Origin: a virus | IMG/VR virus record: IMGVR_UViG_3300046332_000238 | Coordinates: 1 to 64,000 of that record | Direction: 5' to 3' (one strand) | DNA length: 64,000 nucleotides | Shown: positions 15,368-24,313 of the stretch, piece by piece | How the letters are laid out: each line of letters opens with the position of its first letter | How positions within the stretch are numbered: position 1 is the stretch's first letter | Made by a program: the position numbers and the translations under genes | Notes under the pieces: model-generated | Databases searched by the model: none | The model's input: the letters and a program-made list of their open reading frames with translations, nothing else | Told to the model about the DNA's origin: nothing

Positions 15368-15981
15368 TGCAATTGACATTACAACAATTAAAACAACTAT
15401 TACCTAAAAATCAACACGTTGACCATTGGCATCATGTTCTGGAACAATTATTCCAGGATTATGAGATCAATACACCACAACGTATCGCTGCTTTTATAGC
15501 ACAATGTGCTCATGAGTCGGCTGAGTTTGCTATCATCAAAGAAAATTTAAACTATAAATGGGAAAGTCTGCGTAAGATTTTTTCAAAGTATTTTCCAACC
15601 GATGAACTAGCACAACAATACGCACACCAACAAGAAAAGATTGCAAATCGCATTTATGCTAATCGTATGGGCAACGGATCAGAAGAATCTGGTGACGGTT
15701 ACCGATATTGTGGTCGTGGACTGATTCAATTAACCGGCAAAAGTAATTATCAGGCATTTGCTGATAGTTTAGAAATGGATGTCAATGATGTTCCAGAATA
15801 TCTTGCAACATTTGAAGGTGCGGCACAATCTGCATGTTGGTTCTGGGAAAACAATAACTTAAACAAATTTGCAGACACTGGTGATATCTTAAAGATGACC
15901 AAAGTAATCAATGGTGGTACATTAGGCCTAGAAGAACGCAAAGCAAACTATCAACATGCACTAAATGTGTTAGGAGTATAA
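15367..15981 (+). CDS. Endolysin, glycoside hydrolase family 19-like
   Basis: The 204-residue enzyme matches the GH19 chitinase/lysozyme fold. The catalytic region AAFIAQCAHESAEF (about residues 40-53) provides the first Glu, and GDGYRYCGRGLIQLTGKSNY (about 109-128) is the highly conserved substrate-cleft motif. SACWFWENNNLN and VINGG complete the family signature. No signal peptide is present, so export needs the holin-like proteins downstream. It would hydrolyse the peptidoglycan glycan strands at lysis. Confidence 0.88.
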   Translation: MQLTLQQLKQLLPKNQHVDHWHHVLEQLFQDYEINTPQRIAAFIAQCAHESAEFAIIKENLNYKWESLRKIFSKYFPTDELAQQYAHQQEKIANRIYANRMGNGSEESGDGYRYCGRGLIQLTGKSNYQAFADSLEMDVNDVPEYLATFEGAAQSACWFWENNNLNKFADTGDILKMTKVINGGTLGLEERKANYQHALNVLGV

Positions 15982-15982
15982 T

Positions 15983-16303
15983 ATGGCTGAAGAATCCGCA
16001 AAAGGTGCCCTAGTAGAGAAGATAACATTTGCGATATTACCGCTTTTGTTTAGTTGTGTAGTATATTTGATGAACGCACTTAGTAATCTTTCACATGAAG
16101 TAACTATTCTGAATAGTAAAATCTCTTTAGTTGTTACAAGTGATAATAAACAAGCATCAAATACAGGTGCCGAACTTGCTCGCGAAAAACTCAGACAAGA
16201 TTTGGAAAAAGAAATTCAAACGAATCGTGACATGATTAATGAAAACAAACAACATATTGCAGTATTAAATGAACAAGTTCAGCAAGCAATAAAGGGCAAG
16301 TAA
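15983..16303 (+). CDS. Small membrane protein with coiled coil, lysis cassette
   Basis: A 106-residue protein with one membrane segment (about 15-36, ITFAILPLLFSCVVYLMNAL) and a C-terminal coiled coil (about 40-100). Its position between endolysin and a holin-like gene suggests a lysis accessory role such as an antiholin or a second holin. The family is not recognised. Confidence 0.55.
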   Translation: MAEESAKGALVEKITFAILPLLFSCVVYLMNALSNLSHEVTILNSKISLVVTSDNKQASNTGAELAREKLRQDLEKEIQTNRDMINENKQHIAVLNEQVQQAIKGK

Positions 16304-16304
16304 T

Positions 16305-16769
16305 ATGGCAGAAGAACAAAAAGTCATGAGTGAAAGTGAATTAAAAAAAGAAGATTGGATGAACTCCAAGTGGCGACCAATGATGGGTTGGATGTACATG
16401 TTGGTCTGTACTTGTGACTTTGTGATCTTTCCTGTATTATGGAGTGTAATACAATCAATTGGCCACGGACAAGTAAATATACAGTGGCAACCAATTACAC
16501 TGCAAGGTGCTGGTCTATTCCACATTGCAATGGGCGCCGTTCTTGGTATTGCTGCATTTGGTAGAACACAAGAGAAACTTGGTGGTGCAAATAATGGCAA
16601 TGTAGGTTCGGTATATGTTCCACCTGCACCAATAAATAATAATTCTACTGTGCAACAAAATACACAATCCTCGTATTATGCTCCGCCAGTACAACAACCA
16701 ACAACAACAATTTCGATAGGATATGGTGGCAAACCTGCACCACCTCCTGCGTATCAACCAGTTATCTAA
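16305..16769 (+). CDS. Putative holin (GTA_holin_3TM-like)
   Basis: A 154-residue protein. KWRPMMGWMYMLVCTCDFVI (about residues 22-41) opens a membrane region with a second hydrophobic helix at about 43-52 and a third in GAGLFHIAMGAVLGIAAFGR. The R-P/W...W-M-Y/D-F pattern is that of 3-TM phage holins. The C-terminus is Pro/Asn/Gln-rich and probably unstructured. It would form the inner-membrane hole that releases the endolysin. Confidence 0.7.
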   Translation: MAEEQKVMSESELKKEDWMNSKWRPMMGWMYMLVCTCDFVIFPVLWSVIQSIGHGQVNIQWQPITLQGAGLFHIAMGAVLGIAAFGRTQEKLGGANNGNVGSVYVPPAPINNNSTVQQNTQSSYYAPPVQQPTTTISIGYGGKPAPPPAYQPVI

Positions 16770-16780
16770 AAGGAAGCATA

Positions 16781-16945
16781 ATGAAAAGATCATTATTAAT
16801 TGCTCATCTATTATTAATTGCTTCTATTGGGATTGTACAGGCAGCAGAAATTAAAGAAGTGTGCCATAAAGAGACCAAAAACGGTAAACAAGTGAATGTT
16901 TGCAAAAAGATCAAAGTACACAAGAAATTGAGTACGGAGAAGTGA
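16781..16945 (+). CDS. Tiny exported two-cysteine protein
   Basis: A 54-residue protein with AAAGGAAG ribosome binding site, a clear signal peptide (MKRSLLIAHLLLIASIGIVQ, cut near A-A-E) and a mature part of about 32 residues with two cysteines (EVCHKET, NVCKK) that could form a disulfide. The mature part is basic. It lies in the lysis cassette, so it could assist lysis or superinfection exclusion in the periplasm. Confidence 0.55.
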   Translation: MKRSLLIAHLLLIASIGIVQAAEIKEVCHKETKNGKQVNVCKKIKVHKKLSTEK

Positions 16946-16946
16946 T

Positions 16947-17393
16947 ATGGCAAACATTCAACCGGATCAAGATTGTATTGCAATAAAAGTAGATGTTGGT
17001 GTTTTAAAACAACAAGTGTTGACACTGACACAATTGTGTGATAAAATGGACAAAGTAATTGAAAAACTAGTCGATAACCACGACCGTATGGTCGAACAGA
17101 TTTATACCGACATGGAAACAAGAAAAAAAGATACGGTTAATGACATTAAGGAACTTCATTCTAGGATTACTACGGTCGACAGAAACCTAGGTGATAAGAT
17201 TGAACTTACCGAACGTCGTATTATGGAAGAAATTAAAAGCTTACGCAATCAAATTTCAGAACATAATAAAAAAGAAGATGGTGAACTACAAAAGATCCTG
17301 CAATGGAAATGGACTGCTGCAGGTGGAATAGTTGTAATCTTATGGTTACTTTCCAACATCAAACTTGACATACTGACAAAACTACTGAATTAA
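16947..17393 (+). CDS. Coiled-coil protein with C-terminal membrane anchor
   Basis: A 148-residue, mostly helical protein. Heptad-like repeats run from about residue 15 to 115 and a single hydrophobic segment (AAGGIVVILWLLSNI, about 122-137) lies near the C-terminus, as in tail-anchored proteins. It starts 1 nt after the small exported gene. Possible lysis regulator or membrane tether; no family recognised. Confidence 0.5.
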   Translation: MANIQPDQDCIAIKVDVGVLKQQVLTLTQLCDKMDKVIEKLVDNHDRMVEQIYTDMETRKKDTVNDIKELHSRITTVDRNLGDKIELTERRIMEEIKSLRNQISEHNKKEDGELQKILQWKWTAAGGIVVILWLLSNIKLDILTKLLN

Positions 17394-17414
17394 CCTTTTT
17401 TATTATATTATATT

Positions 17415-18461
17415 ATGAGCATTTTTATTGATCGAACTTTCTTACTGAGAGTTTCCCCTAAGCTTCCAAAATTCGCGCAGAAAAAAGAGGACCTGTATAA
17501 CTTCAGGTGTCCTCTTTGCGGCGATTCTGAAAAACACAAAAACAAAGCACGCGGTTACATCTATAAAAAGAGTAACAATTATTTCTATCGGTGCCACAAT
17601 TGTGGTGCATCAACCTCTTTCTATAATTTCTTAGAACAGGTTGATCCATCTTTGTTGAAAGAATATGCACTTGAACGATATAAGAACGGAGAAGTAGGTC
17701 CAAAAGATAATTATATCAAACCAACATTTGATGAATTTAAGGCACCTGCACCAAAGTTTAAAAAAGGTTTTAACATTCCGACTATTGAATCTTTACCAGA
17801 AGATCATTATGCAAAAGTCTATGTGAAATCTCGTAAGATTCCAGAGAATCATTATAACGATTTATATTTCGCACAAGACTTTAAAAAGTTTGTTGAAGAT
17901 TTGCAGATTGAAAAAGAAGGTTTGAAGGAAGATGATCCTCGATTGGTATTACCTTTCTATGATGTAGATAAGAACCTTATCGCATTTCAAGGTAGATCAC
18001 TTGGTGAATCCAAATTGCGTTACGTCACAGTTAAACTTGATGATGATAACAATAAAGTGTTTGGTGTCAACAGGATCGATCCAGAACGCATGATCTATGT
18101 GGTTGAAGGTCCAATTGACTCACTATTTCTAGACAATGCGGTGGCCACTGCCGATTCAAATCTGCAAGCTGTCACCAAACTCTATGATAAATCCAATGTG
18201 ACATTGGTGTTCGATAATGAACCACGAAATAAAGATATTTGTAGGCAGATGGAAAAAGCAATAGAAGATCATTTCAATGTGGTTATTTGGCCAGAAATGA
18301 TTGAGAGTAAAGATATTAATGATATGATTCTGGAAGGTTTTGCACCAGATGAAATTCAAGATATAATAAGTAAGAATTCCTTTGTGAATTTGAGAGCAAA
18401 GATGGAATTTGTTAATTGGAAAAAAACTGATAATTTAATGGAGAAAAAGAAATGGACGTGA
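17415..18461 (+). CDS. DNA primase (T4 gp61-like)
   Basis: 348 residues, the same length class as T4 gp61 (342). The N-terminal zinc-binding domain has C32-x2-C35 (CPLCGDSE) and C60-x2-C63 (CHNCGAS). The catalytic TOPRIM domain begins with YVVEGPIDSLF (about 228-238), where the Glu is the metal ligand, followed by LVFDNE with the D-x-D-like pair. It synthesises RNA primers for lagging-strand replication, normally together with the gp41 helicase, which is not in this window. It precedes thyX with a 10-nt overlap. Confidence 0.9.
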   Translation: MSIFIDRTFLLRVSPKLPKFAQKKEDLYNFRCPLCGDSEKHKNKARGYIYKKSNNYFYRCHNCGASTSFYNFLEQVDPSLLKEYALERYKNGEVGPKDNYIKPTFDEFKAPAPKFKKGFNIPTIESLPEDHYAKVYVKSRKIPENHYNDLYFAQDFKKFVEDLQIEKEGLKEDDPRLVLPFYDVDKNLIAFQGRSLGESKLRYVTVKLDDDNNKVFGVNRIDPERMIYVVEGPIDSLFLDNAVATADSNLQAVTKLYDKSNVTLVFDNEPRNKDICRQMEKAIEDHFNVVIWPEMIESKDINDMILEGFAPDEIQDIISKNSFVNLRAKMEFVNWKKTDNLMEKKKWT

Positions 18462-19096
18462 AACTTATATCATACACACAAGGAGCAGACGGCAAGAACC
18501 TTTTAGAACAGGTTGCATTTGCTGCACGAGTGTCTAATCCTGCCAACCAGGACAACGCAGAGACTGCGGAAAAATTAGTTAGGTATCTTATCAAGAATCA
18601 ACACTGGTCGCCTCTGGAGATGGTTAACATCTGTCTGGAGATCACCACAACGCGAGATATTGCTCGTCAGATTCTAAGACATCGCTCGTTCTCTTTCCAA
18701 GAGTTTAGTCAGCGTTATGCAGTTGCTGACCTTGGTTGGGAATACAAAGAAGCAAGACTACAAGATTTGAAGAATCGTCAAAATAGTGTAACTACTGAAG
18801 ATGATGATTTACAAAAGTGGTGGAGAAAAGCACAATTTGACTTGTCTATGCAAGTTGAAGAAATCTATGCTGGTGCGCTTAGTCTTGGTATTGCAAAAGA
18901 ACAAGCTCGAGCAGTATTACCAGAAGGTATGACTGTATCTCGATTGTATATGAATGGAACCTTGCGTTCTTGGGTTCACTATATACAACTCAGGTCGGCA
19001 AATGGTACACAGAAAGAACATCAAGATGTTGCCATTGCTTGTGCCAGAGAAATTGAAACTGTTTTCCCTATGATTAAGGAGTTTGTGAATGTATAA
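18452..19096 (+). CDS. thyX: Flavin-dependent thymidylate synthase
   Basis: The 214-residue enzyme carries the ThyX signature RHRSFSFQEFSQRY (residues 76-89), the R-H-R-x7-S motif that binds dUMP and FAD. It makes dTMP from dUMP using methylene-tetrahydrofolate and reduced flavin. Phages use it to supply thymidine for genome synthesis. It overlaps the primase upstream and the MazG-like gene downstream (8 nt), so it is part of the replication operon. Confidence 0.93.
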   Translation: MDVKLISYTQGADGKNLLEQVAFAARVSNPANQDNAETAEKLVRYLIKNQHWSPLEMVNICLEITTTRDIARQILRHRSFSFQEFSQRYAVADLGWEYKEARLQDLKNRQNSVTTEDDDLQKWWRKAQFDLSMQVEEIYAGALSLGIAKEQARAVLPEGMTVSRLYMNGTLRSWVHYIQLRSANGTQKEHQDVAIACAREIETVFPMIKEFVNV

Positions 19097-19436
19097 TGAT
19101 GTAAAGACTTTTATTGAAGCATGTGACCAAGAACGTAATGATGACAATGCTTATTTGTATCAGAAATTAATTAAAGAAGAATATACTGAATTTTGGGAAG
19201 CAGAAGCAGTAAGTGATGAAGTAGAAGAATTGGATGCTTGCATGGACATGATCTGGGTGATTCTAGGTTATTGTTACATGAAAGGTTGGGATGTGAATGG
19301 TGCATGGAATGAAGTTGCTCGTTCAAATCTAGCAAAAATTAATCCAGAAACAGGTAAAGTAAACAAAAGAGCAGATGGCAAAGTCCTTAAACCAGAAGGT
19401 TGGACTCCGCCACAATTAGAACAATTTACAAAATAA
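19089..19436 (+). CDS. MazG/HisE-like nucleotide pyrophosphohydrolase
   Basis: A 115-residue all-helical protein. KLIKEEYTEFWEAE (E-E-x2-E) and DEVEELDACMDMIWV (E-x2-D) are the metal-binding helices of the MazG/phosphoribosyl-ATP pyrophosphatase superfamily. The C-terminal GKVLKPEGWTPPQLEQF is typical of the phage subgroup. It likely hydrolyses a nucleoside triphosphate to the monophosphate, either sanitising the pool or feeding ThyX (dUTP or dCTP to dUMP). The substrate is not certain. Confidence 0.75.
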   Translation: MYNDVKTFIEACDQERNDDNAYLYQKLIKEEYTEFWEAEAVSDEVEELDACMDMIWVILGYCYMKGWDVNGAWNEVARSNLAKINPETGKVNKRADGKVLKPEGWTPPQLEQFTK

Positions 19437-19458
19437 AAATAATAAGGCAATTTTAACT

Positions 19459-21243
19459 ATGGAACATTTAGGTATCAAAATAGATTTAGATAGGGATAAA
19501 CTATTTGATGAATTGGGAATCAAACGATTAAAAGAATCATACATGAAAGATGATGAAACATCACCGCAAGAACGTTTTGCTTATGTTTCTCATGCTTTTG
19601 GTAGTAACCCGCAACATGCACAAAGACTTTATGAGTATTCAAGTAAACATTGGCTTAGTTACAGCACTCCTATTCTTAGTTTCGGTCGTGCTAAGCGTGG
19701 TTTACCTATTTCATGCTTTCTCAACTATATTGAAGATACCGCCGAGGGATTAGTTGATAATTTATCCGAAACTAATTGGCTTAGTATGTTTGGCGGTGGG
19801 GTTGGTATTGGATTTGGCATTCGTTCTGCTGATGATAAGTCTACTGGTGTTTTACCCCACCTCAAAATGTATGATGCTTCGTCGTTGGCTTATCGACAAG
19901 GGAGAACTCGTCGTGGTAGTTATGCTGCTTATCTCGACATTAGCCATCCTGATATTATTCCTTTCTTAGAGATGCGTAAGCCAACCGGAGACCCTAATGT
20001 TCGGTGTTTGAATTTACACCACGGCATTAACATCACCGATGACTTCATGCAGATCATTGAAAACTGTATGGTAAATCCTGATGCAAGTGATGATTGGCAA
20101 TTAATTGATCCAAAATCACAAGAGGTGCGTGAAGTTGTTTCTGCAAAACATTTGTGGCAAATGATTCTCGAATTGCGTATGATGACGGGTGAACCGTATG
20201 TACACTTTATTGATACAAGCAATCGTTTCTTACCACAACACTTAAAAGACCATGGATTAAAAGTTCATCAATCAAATCTGTGTTCTGAAATTATATTACC
20301 GACTAATGAACAAAGAACAGCAGTTTGTTGTTTATCTAGTTTGAATTTGGAGACTTATGATGAATGGAAAAATGAACCTTTATTCCTCAAAGATGTGGCA
20401 GAAATGTTGGATAATGTTCTCCAGTATTTTATTGATAATGCACCTGACAGTATTTCGAGAGCTAGATACTCCGCTAGTCGTGAGCGAAGCATTGGTATTG
20501 GCGCTCTCGGCTTTCATGCTTACTTACAACGTAATGGGATTGCTTTCGAAGGAGTCATGGCTAAAGTCACCAACAATCGTATATTCAAATCGATTCGTGA
20601 AGGACTAGATCGTGCAAACATCGAACTTGGCACAGAACGTGGTGAAGCTCCTGATGCAGTTGGTACTGGCCATCGTTTTAGCCACGTTATGGCTATTGCT
20701 CCCAATGCTTCATCATCAATTATTATGGGTAACACTTCTCCTTCCATTGAGCCTTACCGTGCTAATGCATACCGTCAAGATACTTTATCGGGAGCATTTC
20801 TCAATAAGAATAAATGGTTGGAAAAGTTACTGAAATCCAAAGTTCTACTTGAAGATGAATTGCCTGATATTTGGTCAAGTATTATTGCGAACGATGGTTC
20901 GGTACAACATCTAGCAATATTGACTGATGATGAAAAAGCAATCTTTAAAACATCAATGGAAATTGACCAACGATGGGTTATTGAACTTGCTGCTGATAGA
21001 CAAGTGTTCATCGATCAAGCACAATCATTGAATCTGTTCTTTAGACCAGATGCACACATTAAGTATGTACATGCTATGCACTTCATGGCATGGAAAAAAG
21101 GTTTGAAAACTTTATACTACTGCCGTTCAGAAAAGATTGGTAAAGCAGATAAAGTATCTAAAAAAATCGAGCGTCAAGTAATTAAAGAACTTGATATGTC
21201 ACAATTAGCACAGGGTAATGACTGTATTGCTTGCGAGGGGTAA
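19459..21243 (+). CDS. nrdA: Ribonucleotide reductase class I, large (alpha) subunit
   Basis: The 594-residue catalytic subunit is shorter than E. coli NrdA (761), mainly because no N-terminal ATP-cone is visible. SYSTPILSFGRAKRGLPISC contains the first active-site Cys region, NLCSEIILP carries the radical Cys/Asn-Glu block, and RTAVCCLSSLNLE the paired Cys. The C-terminus ends DCIACEG, a C-x-x-C redox tail that would be reduced by the thioredoxin encoded next. It reduces NDPs to dNDPs. Lack of the ATP-cone implies loss of dATP feedback inhibition, common in phages. Confidence 0.93.
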   Translation: MEHLGIKIDLDRDKLFDELGIKRLKESYMKDDETSPQERFAYVSHAFGSNPQHAQRLYEYSSKHWLSYSTPILSFGRAKRGLPISCFLNYIEDTAEGLVDNLSETNWLSMFGGGVGIGFGIRSADDKSTGVLPHLKMYDASSLAYRQGRTRRGSYAAYLDISHPDIIPFLEMRKPTGDPNVRCLNLHHGINITDDFMQIIENCMVNPDASDDWQLIDPKSQEVREVVSAKHLWQMILELRMMTGEPYVHFIDTSNRFLPQHLKDHGLKVHQSNLCSEIILPTNEQRTAVCCLSSLNLETYDEWKNEPLFLKDVAEMLDNVLQYFIDNAPDSISRARYSASRERSIGIGALGFHAYLQRNGIAFEGVMAKVTNNRIFKSIREGLDRANIELGTERGEAPDAVGTGHRFSHVMAIAPNASSSIIMGNTSPSIEPYRANAYRQDTLSGAFLNKNKWLEKLLKSKVLLEDELPDIWSSIIANDGSVQHLAILTDDEKAIFKTSMEIDQRWVIELAADRQVFIDQAQSLNLFFRPDAHIKYVHAMHFMAWKKGLKTLYYCRSEKIGKADKVSKKIERQVIKELDMSQLAQGNDCIACEG

Positions 21244-21244
21244 A

Positions 21245-21490
21245 ATGAAAAGAGTATTAAGATTTACAGCTTCTTGGTGTTCACCGTGCAAAATGTTAGC
21301 ACTTCAATTAGAGGATATCGAAAACAAACCTCTAATTGAAGTTATTGATATTGATAGTGAATCAGAAGTTGCCATCGAATATGGTATCAGGGGTGTTCCC
21401 ACTTTGATTATGTTGGATGAAAATGGTGAAATTAAAAGAAAAACGGGAATGATGCAAAAAACAGAATTAGAGAGTTGGTTAAATGATTAA
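21245..21490 (+). CDS. Thioredoxin-like protein (NrdA reductant)
   Basis: 81 residues from the ATG preceded by GAGGGG. The active site is WCSPC (about residues 11-15) in FTASWCSPCKML, with the cis-Pro in RGVPTLIM, so the compact thioredoxin fold is complete. It lies between nrdA and nrdB and overlaps nrdB by 8 nt, so it almost certainly re-reduces the C-terminal cysteines of NrdA. Confidence 0.88.
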   Translation: MKRVLRFTASWCSPCKMLALQLEDIENKPLIEVIDIDSESEVAIEYGIRGVPTLIMLDENGEIKRKTGMMQKTELESWLND

Positions 21491-22469
21491 AAAAACAAAT
21501 TTAAATTTAACAGAAGAAAGAAATTCGTTTAAACCGTTCAACTATCCATGGGCATATAATGCATGGTTGAAACATGAACAGTCACATTGGTTACATACTG
21601 AAGTTCCAATGTCAGAAGATGTTCAGGATTGGAAGAAGAAATTAACAACTGAAGAAAAACAATTCTTAACCAACATCTTTAGATTTTTTACACAAGGAGA
21701 CATTGATGTTGCTGGTGGTTACGTTAACAATTATCTTCCTCATTTTCCTCAACCCGAAGTGAGAATGATGCTTCTCGGTTTTGCTGCTAGAGAAGCATTA
21801 CACATTGCTGCATATTCACATCTGATTGAAACCTTAGGTTTACCTGAGACTACATATAATCAGTTCTTAGAGTATGCAGAGATGAAAGAGAAACATGAAT
21901 ATGTATTAGGCATTTCAAACAATTCTGATAGTAAAGAGAACACCGCAGCAAACATTGCAGTATTCTCAGCATTTACTGAAGGTATGCAACTGTTTAGTTC
22001 ATTCATCATGTTACTTAACTTCCCCCGCCACGGTAAAATGAAGGGTATGGGTCAAATCGTTACATGGTCAATCGTTGATGAAACACAACACTGTGAATCG
22101 ATGATTAAATTGTTCAGAACATATATAGAAGAAAATAAAGAAATTTGGAATGATGAATTGAAGGGTAAGATTTATTCCATTGCAGAAAAGATGGTAGAGT
22201 TAGAAGATAAGTTTATTGATCTATCATTCAGTATGGGTGGGATGCAAGAACTATCATCAGAAGATGTGAAGTCATACATTCGTTATATTGCTGATAGACG
22301 TTTAATATCATTGGGTCTAAAAGGCATCTTTAAAGTGAAAAAGAATCCTCTGCCTTGGGTAGAAGAAATGATTAATGCACCAACACATACAAACTTTTTC
22401 GAAAATAGAGCAACCGATTATGCAAAGGGTGCTTTGTCTGGAGATTGGGGTGATGTTTGGGCTAACTAA
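21483..22469 (+). CDS. nrdB: Ribonucleotide reductase class I, small (beta) subunit
   Basis: 328 residues. Iron ligands and radical site can be placed: an acidic ligand in QGDIDVAGGY (D73/D75), E104 and H107 with Y111 in REALHIAAY (spacing E-x2-H-x3-Y as in E. coli E115/H118/Y122), E166 in AFTEGMQLF, and E200 plus H203 in DETQHCESM. The radical tyrosine is thus retained, indicating an Fe-Tyr class Ia-type enzyme. The C-terminus GDWGDVWAN would dock to NrdA. Confidence 0.93.
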   Translation: MIKKTNLNLTEERNSFKPFNYPWAYNAWLKHEQSHWLHTEVPMSEDVQDWKKKLTTEEKQFLTNIFRFFTQGDIDVAGGYVNNYLPHFPQPEVRMMLLGFAAREALHIAAYSHLIETLGLPETTYNQFLEYAEMKEKHEYVLGISNNSDSKENTAANIAVFSAFTEGMQLFSSFIMLLNFPRHGKMKGMGQIVTWSIVDETQHCESMIKLFRTYIEENKEIWNDELKGKIYSIAEKMVELEDKFIDLSFSMGGMQELSSEDVKSYIRYIADRRLISLGLKGIFKVKKNPLPWVEEMINAPTHTNFFENRATDYAKGALSGDWGDVWAN

Positions 22470-22477
22470 GGAAATAT

Positions 22478-22678
22478 ATGACCGAAAAAATAATAACAGC
22501 AGAATGTAATAGCTGCGAATCTAGTTATGTTGTACAATATGTGGAGGAACTAGTGTCTGAACATTACCCTGAGCATTGCCCGTTTTGTGGTGAAGTCATT
22601 GAAGAATTAACTGAAGAATCAATGGATGAAGATGATGAAGAATTTGACGATGATGAACAAACTAAATGGGACAACTAA
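22478..22678 (+). CDS. Small acidic zinc-finger protein
   Basis: 66 residues: C-x2-C at ECNSCES and CPFCGE around 34-38 make a four-Cys zinc site, followed by a strongly acidic tail (DEDDEEFDDDEQ). Such rubredoxin-like knuckles with acidic tails occur in phage transcription- or replication-associated proteins. It overlaps the next gene by 13 nt. Function unknown. Confidence 0.6.
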   Translation: MTEKIITAECNSCESSYVVQYVEELVSEHYPEHCPFCGEVIEELTEESMDEDDEEFDDDEQTKWDN

Positions 22679-23082
22679 ACTGGTTACACAACGGTATAGA
22701 GTTTGTCGATGAGTTGATTGGTGATAACTACGGTTTTGTATATGTTATCACCAATCTAACTAACAATAGAAAATACATCGGCAAGAAATTCTTTTACTCG
22801 TCAAAGACAAAACAAGTCAAGGGCAAGAAGAAACGTTATAAGGCATCATCTGATTGGAAAACATATTACGGTAGTAGTGATAGTTTAAAACAAGATGTTG
22901 CATTACACGGACAAGATAACTTTAAAAGAGAAATCATTCACCTATGCAAAACAAAAGGCATATGTGGTTATCTTGAAGCCAAAGAGCAATTTATTAATAA
23001 CGTTTTAGAGAGTGATGATTATTACAATACATGGATCATGTGTAGAGTAAGGAATTCACACATTAGGGATTTGAATGCTTAG
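22666..23082 (+). CDS. GIY-YIG nuclease (homing-endonuclease-like)
   Basis: 138 residues with the GIY-YIG fold signature: GFVYVITN (GIY strand, about 22-29) and KYIGKKFF (YIG strand, about 36-43), then basic residues (KGKKKRYK), a Tyr/Arg helix and an E in CGYLEAKEQ (catalytic Glu). It is a stand-alone nuclease next to nrdB, a favourite site for free-standing homing endonucleases in T4-like phages. It may also be a repair or resolution nuclease. Confidence 0.72.
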   Translation: MGQLNWLHNGIEFVDELIGDNYGFVYVITNLTNNRKYIGKKFFYSSKTKQVKGKKKRYKASSDWKTYYGSSDSLKQDVALHGQDNFKREIIHLCKTKGICGYLEAKEQFINNVLESDDYYNTWIMCRVRNSHIRDLNA

Positions 23083-23416
23083 TTTTCTGAATAGTGTGAA
23101 AGAGTTTGATGCACTAATGTTTTTACCTGATGACGAAGAAGATACAGTCAGGTTTGAAGTATGTACATATAAAGATGCAGGAGAACCTGTTGGTGGTAGT
23201 GAGATGGGTTTAGAATACCATATTGTGTTATTTAAAGTTAAAGATGGTAATGCATATGGGTTTGATTCCTATGATGCAATCCTGGTAGAACCTAGGACTT
23301 ATATTGCCATGTTGATTCCTCAGGACTTTTATGGTCTGGTTGCTCGAAAAACAACAACCTCCATCAATTTAGTGAATACCATGAAAGAAACAATTGACAA
23401 CACAGATTTTTCATGA
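23075..23416 (+). CDS. Conserved phage protein of unknown function
   Basis: 113 residues, acidic, rich in beta-type strands (YHIVLFKVKDGNAYGFDSYD). The start ATG overlaps the stop of the nuclease gene. No motif recognised. An early-type promoter lies over its last codons. Confidence 0.45.
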   Translation: MLSFLNSVKEFDALMFLPDDEEDTVRFEVCTYKDAGEPVGGSEMGLEYHIVLFKVKDGNAYGFDSYDAILVEPRTYIAMLIPQDFYGLVARKTTTSINLVNTMKETIDNTDFS

Positions 23417-23422
23417 TACTAT
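23394..23422 (+). promoter_or_regulatory. Sigma70-type promoter: TTGACA-17-TACTAT
   Basis: Consensus -35 with 17-nt spacer and a TACTAT -10, ending 30 nt upstream of the RNase H gene. It overlaps the end of the preceding gene. Confidence 0.65.
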
Positions 23423-23452
23423 GGTGTTTTTGAAACTAAATGAAAGTTTGTT

Positions 23453-24313
23453 ATGATTCTCGTTGACCTAAATCAAGTATTGCTTTCTGGACTGATGGCA
23501 CAAATCTCAGGTCAAAAAGGTGTTAAGTTGGAAGAAGGATTGATTCGCCATATGATCCTAAACATCATCAGGACTCACCTGAAGAACTTCCGTAAAGACT
23601 ATGGCGAAGTCGTGTTGTGTTCTGACAACCGTAAATACTGGCGTAAGGAGTTCTTTCCTTTCTATAAAGCTGGTCGCAAAAAATCTCGTGAAAAATCTGA
23701 CCTGGATTGGCATCTTATCTTTGATATGTTGGCCAAGTTTAAGGTTGAACTGAAAGAAAACTTCCCATACAAGGTAATTGATGTAGAAGGCGCAGAGGCA
23801 GATGATATCATCGGTACTTTGGTTCCTCGTCACATCATGCATGAAGATGTACTAATCATTTCCAGTGATGGTGACTTTTTACAACTACAACAATACAATG
23901 GTCGTAGTCAGTACAAAGTTAAACAATATAATCCAGCACAAAAGAAATTTCTTGTGTCTGAAAATCCATTGATTGAACTGAAAGAGAAAATTATCAAAGG
24001 TGATAAGGGTGATGGTATTCCAAACATCATGTCTCCTAGTGATTGTTTCGTTCGTGATCTGCGCCAAACACCTGTTACTAAAGGTAAGTTGGAGAAGTTC
24101 ATGAAAGAAGATAACAATGAATATGACGATACTGCAAAAACTGGTTATTCACGCAATAGTGTATTGATCGACTTGCGGAACATTCCAGCTGATATTCAAA
24201 CTGGAATTATAAATAGTTATGAAGAAACTAAACCAGTATCAAAACAAAAGATTCTGGACTATTTCATTGCACATAAAATGAAAAATTTAATTGATGTTAT
24301 TGAGGAATTTTAA
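23453..24313 (+). CDS. rnh: RNase H / 5'-3' exonuclease (T4 Rnh-like, FEN-1 family)
   Basis: 286 residues, close to T4 RNase H (305). The acidic active site is visible: D5 in ILVDLNQ, D58 in CSDNRKYWR, the pair in VEGAEADDIIGTL (about 118-130) and ISSDGDFLQL (about 143-152), then GDKGDGIPNI, the helix-hairpin motif of this family. It removes RNA primers and flaps from Okazaki fragments. The 3' end contains a TATAAATA that may serve the next gene. Confidence 0.9.
   Translation: MILVDLNQVLLSGLMAQISGQKGVKLEEGLIRHMILNIIRTHLKNFRKDYGEVVLCSDNRKYWRKEFFPFYKAGRKKSREKSDLDWHLIFDMLAKFKVELKENFPYKVIDVEGAEADDIIGTLVPRHIMHEDVLIISSDGDFLQLQQYNGRSQYKVKQYNPAQKKFLVSENPLIELKEKIIKGDKGDGIPNIMSPSDCFVRDLRQTPVTKGKLEKFMKEDNNEYDDTAKTGYSRNSVLIDLRNIPADIQTGIINSYEETKPVSKQKILDYFIAHKMKNLIDVIEEF
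24208..24215 (+). promoter_or_regulatory. TATAAATA inside the RNase H gene, possible late promoter
   Basis: Exact late box in the coding strand, about 98 nt upstream of the next ATG. It could give late expression of the downstream gene, but in an AT-rich coding region it may be chance. Confidence 0.3.
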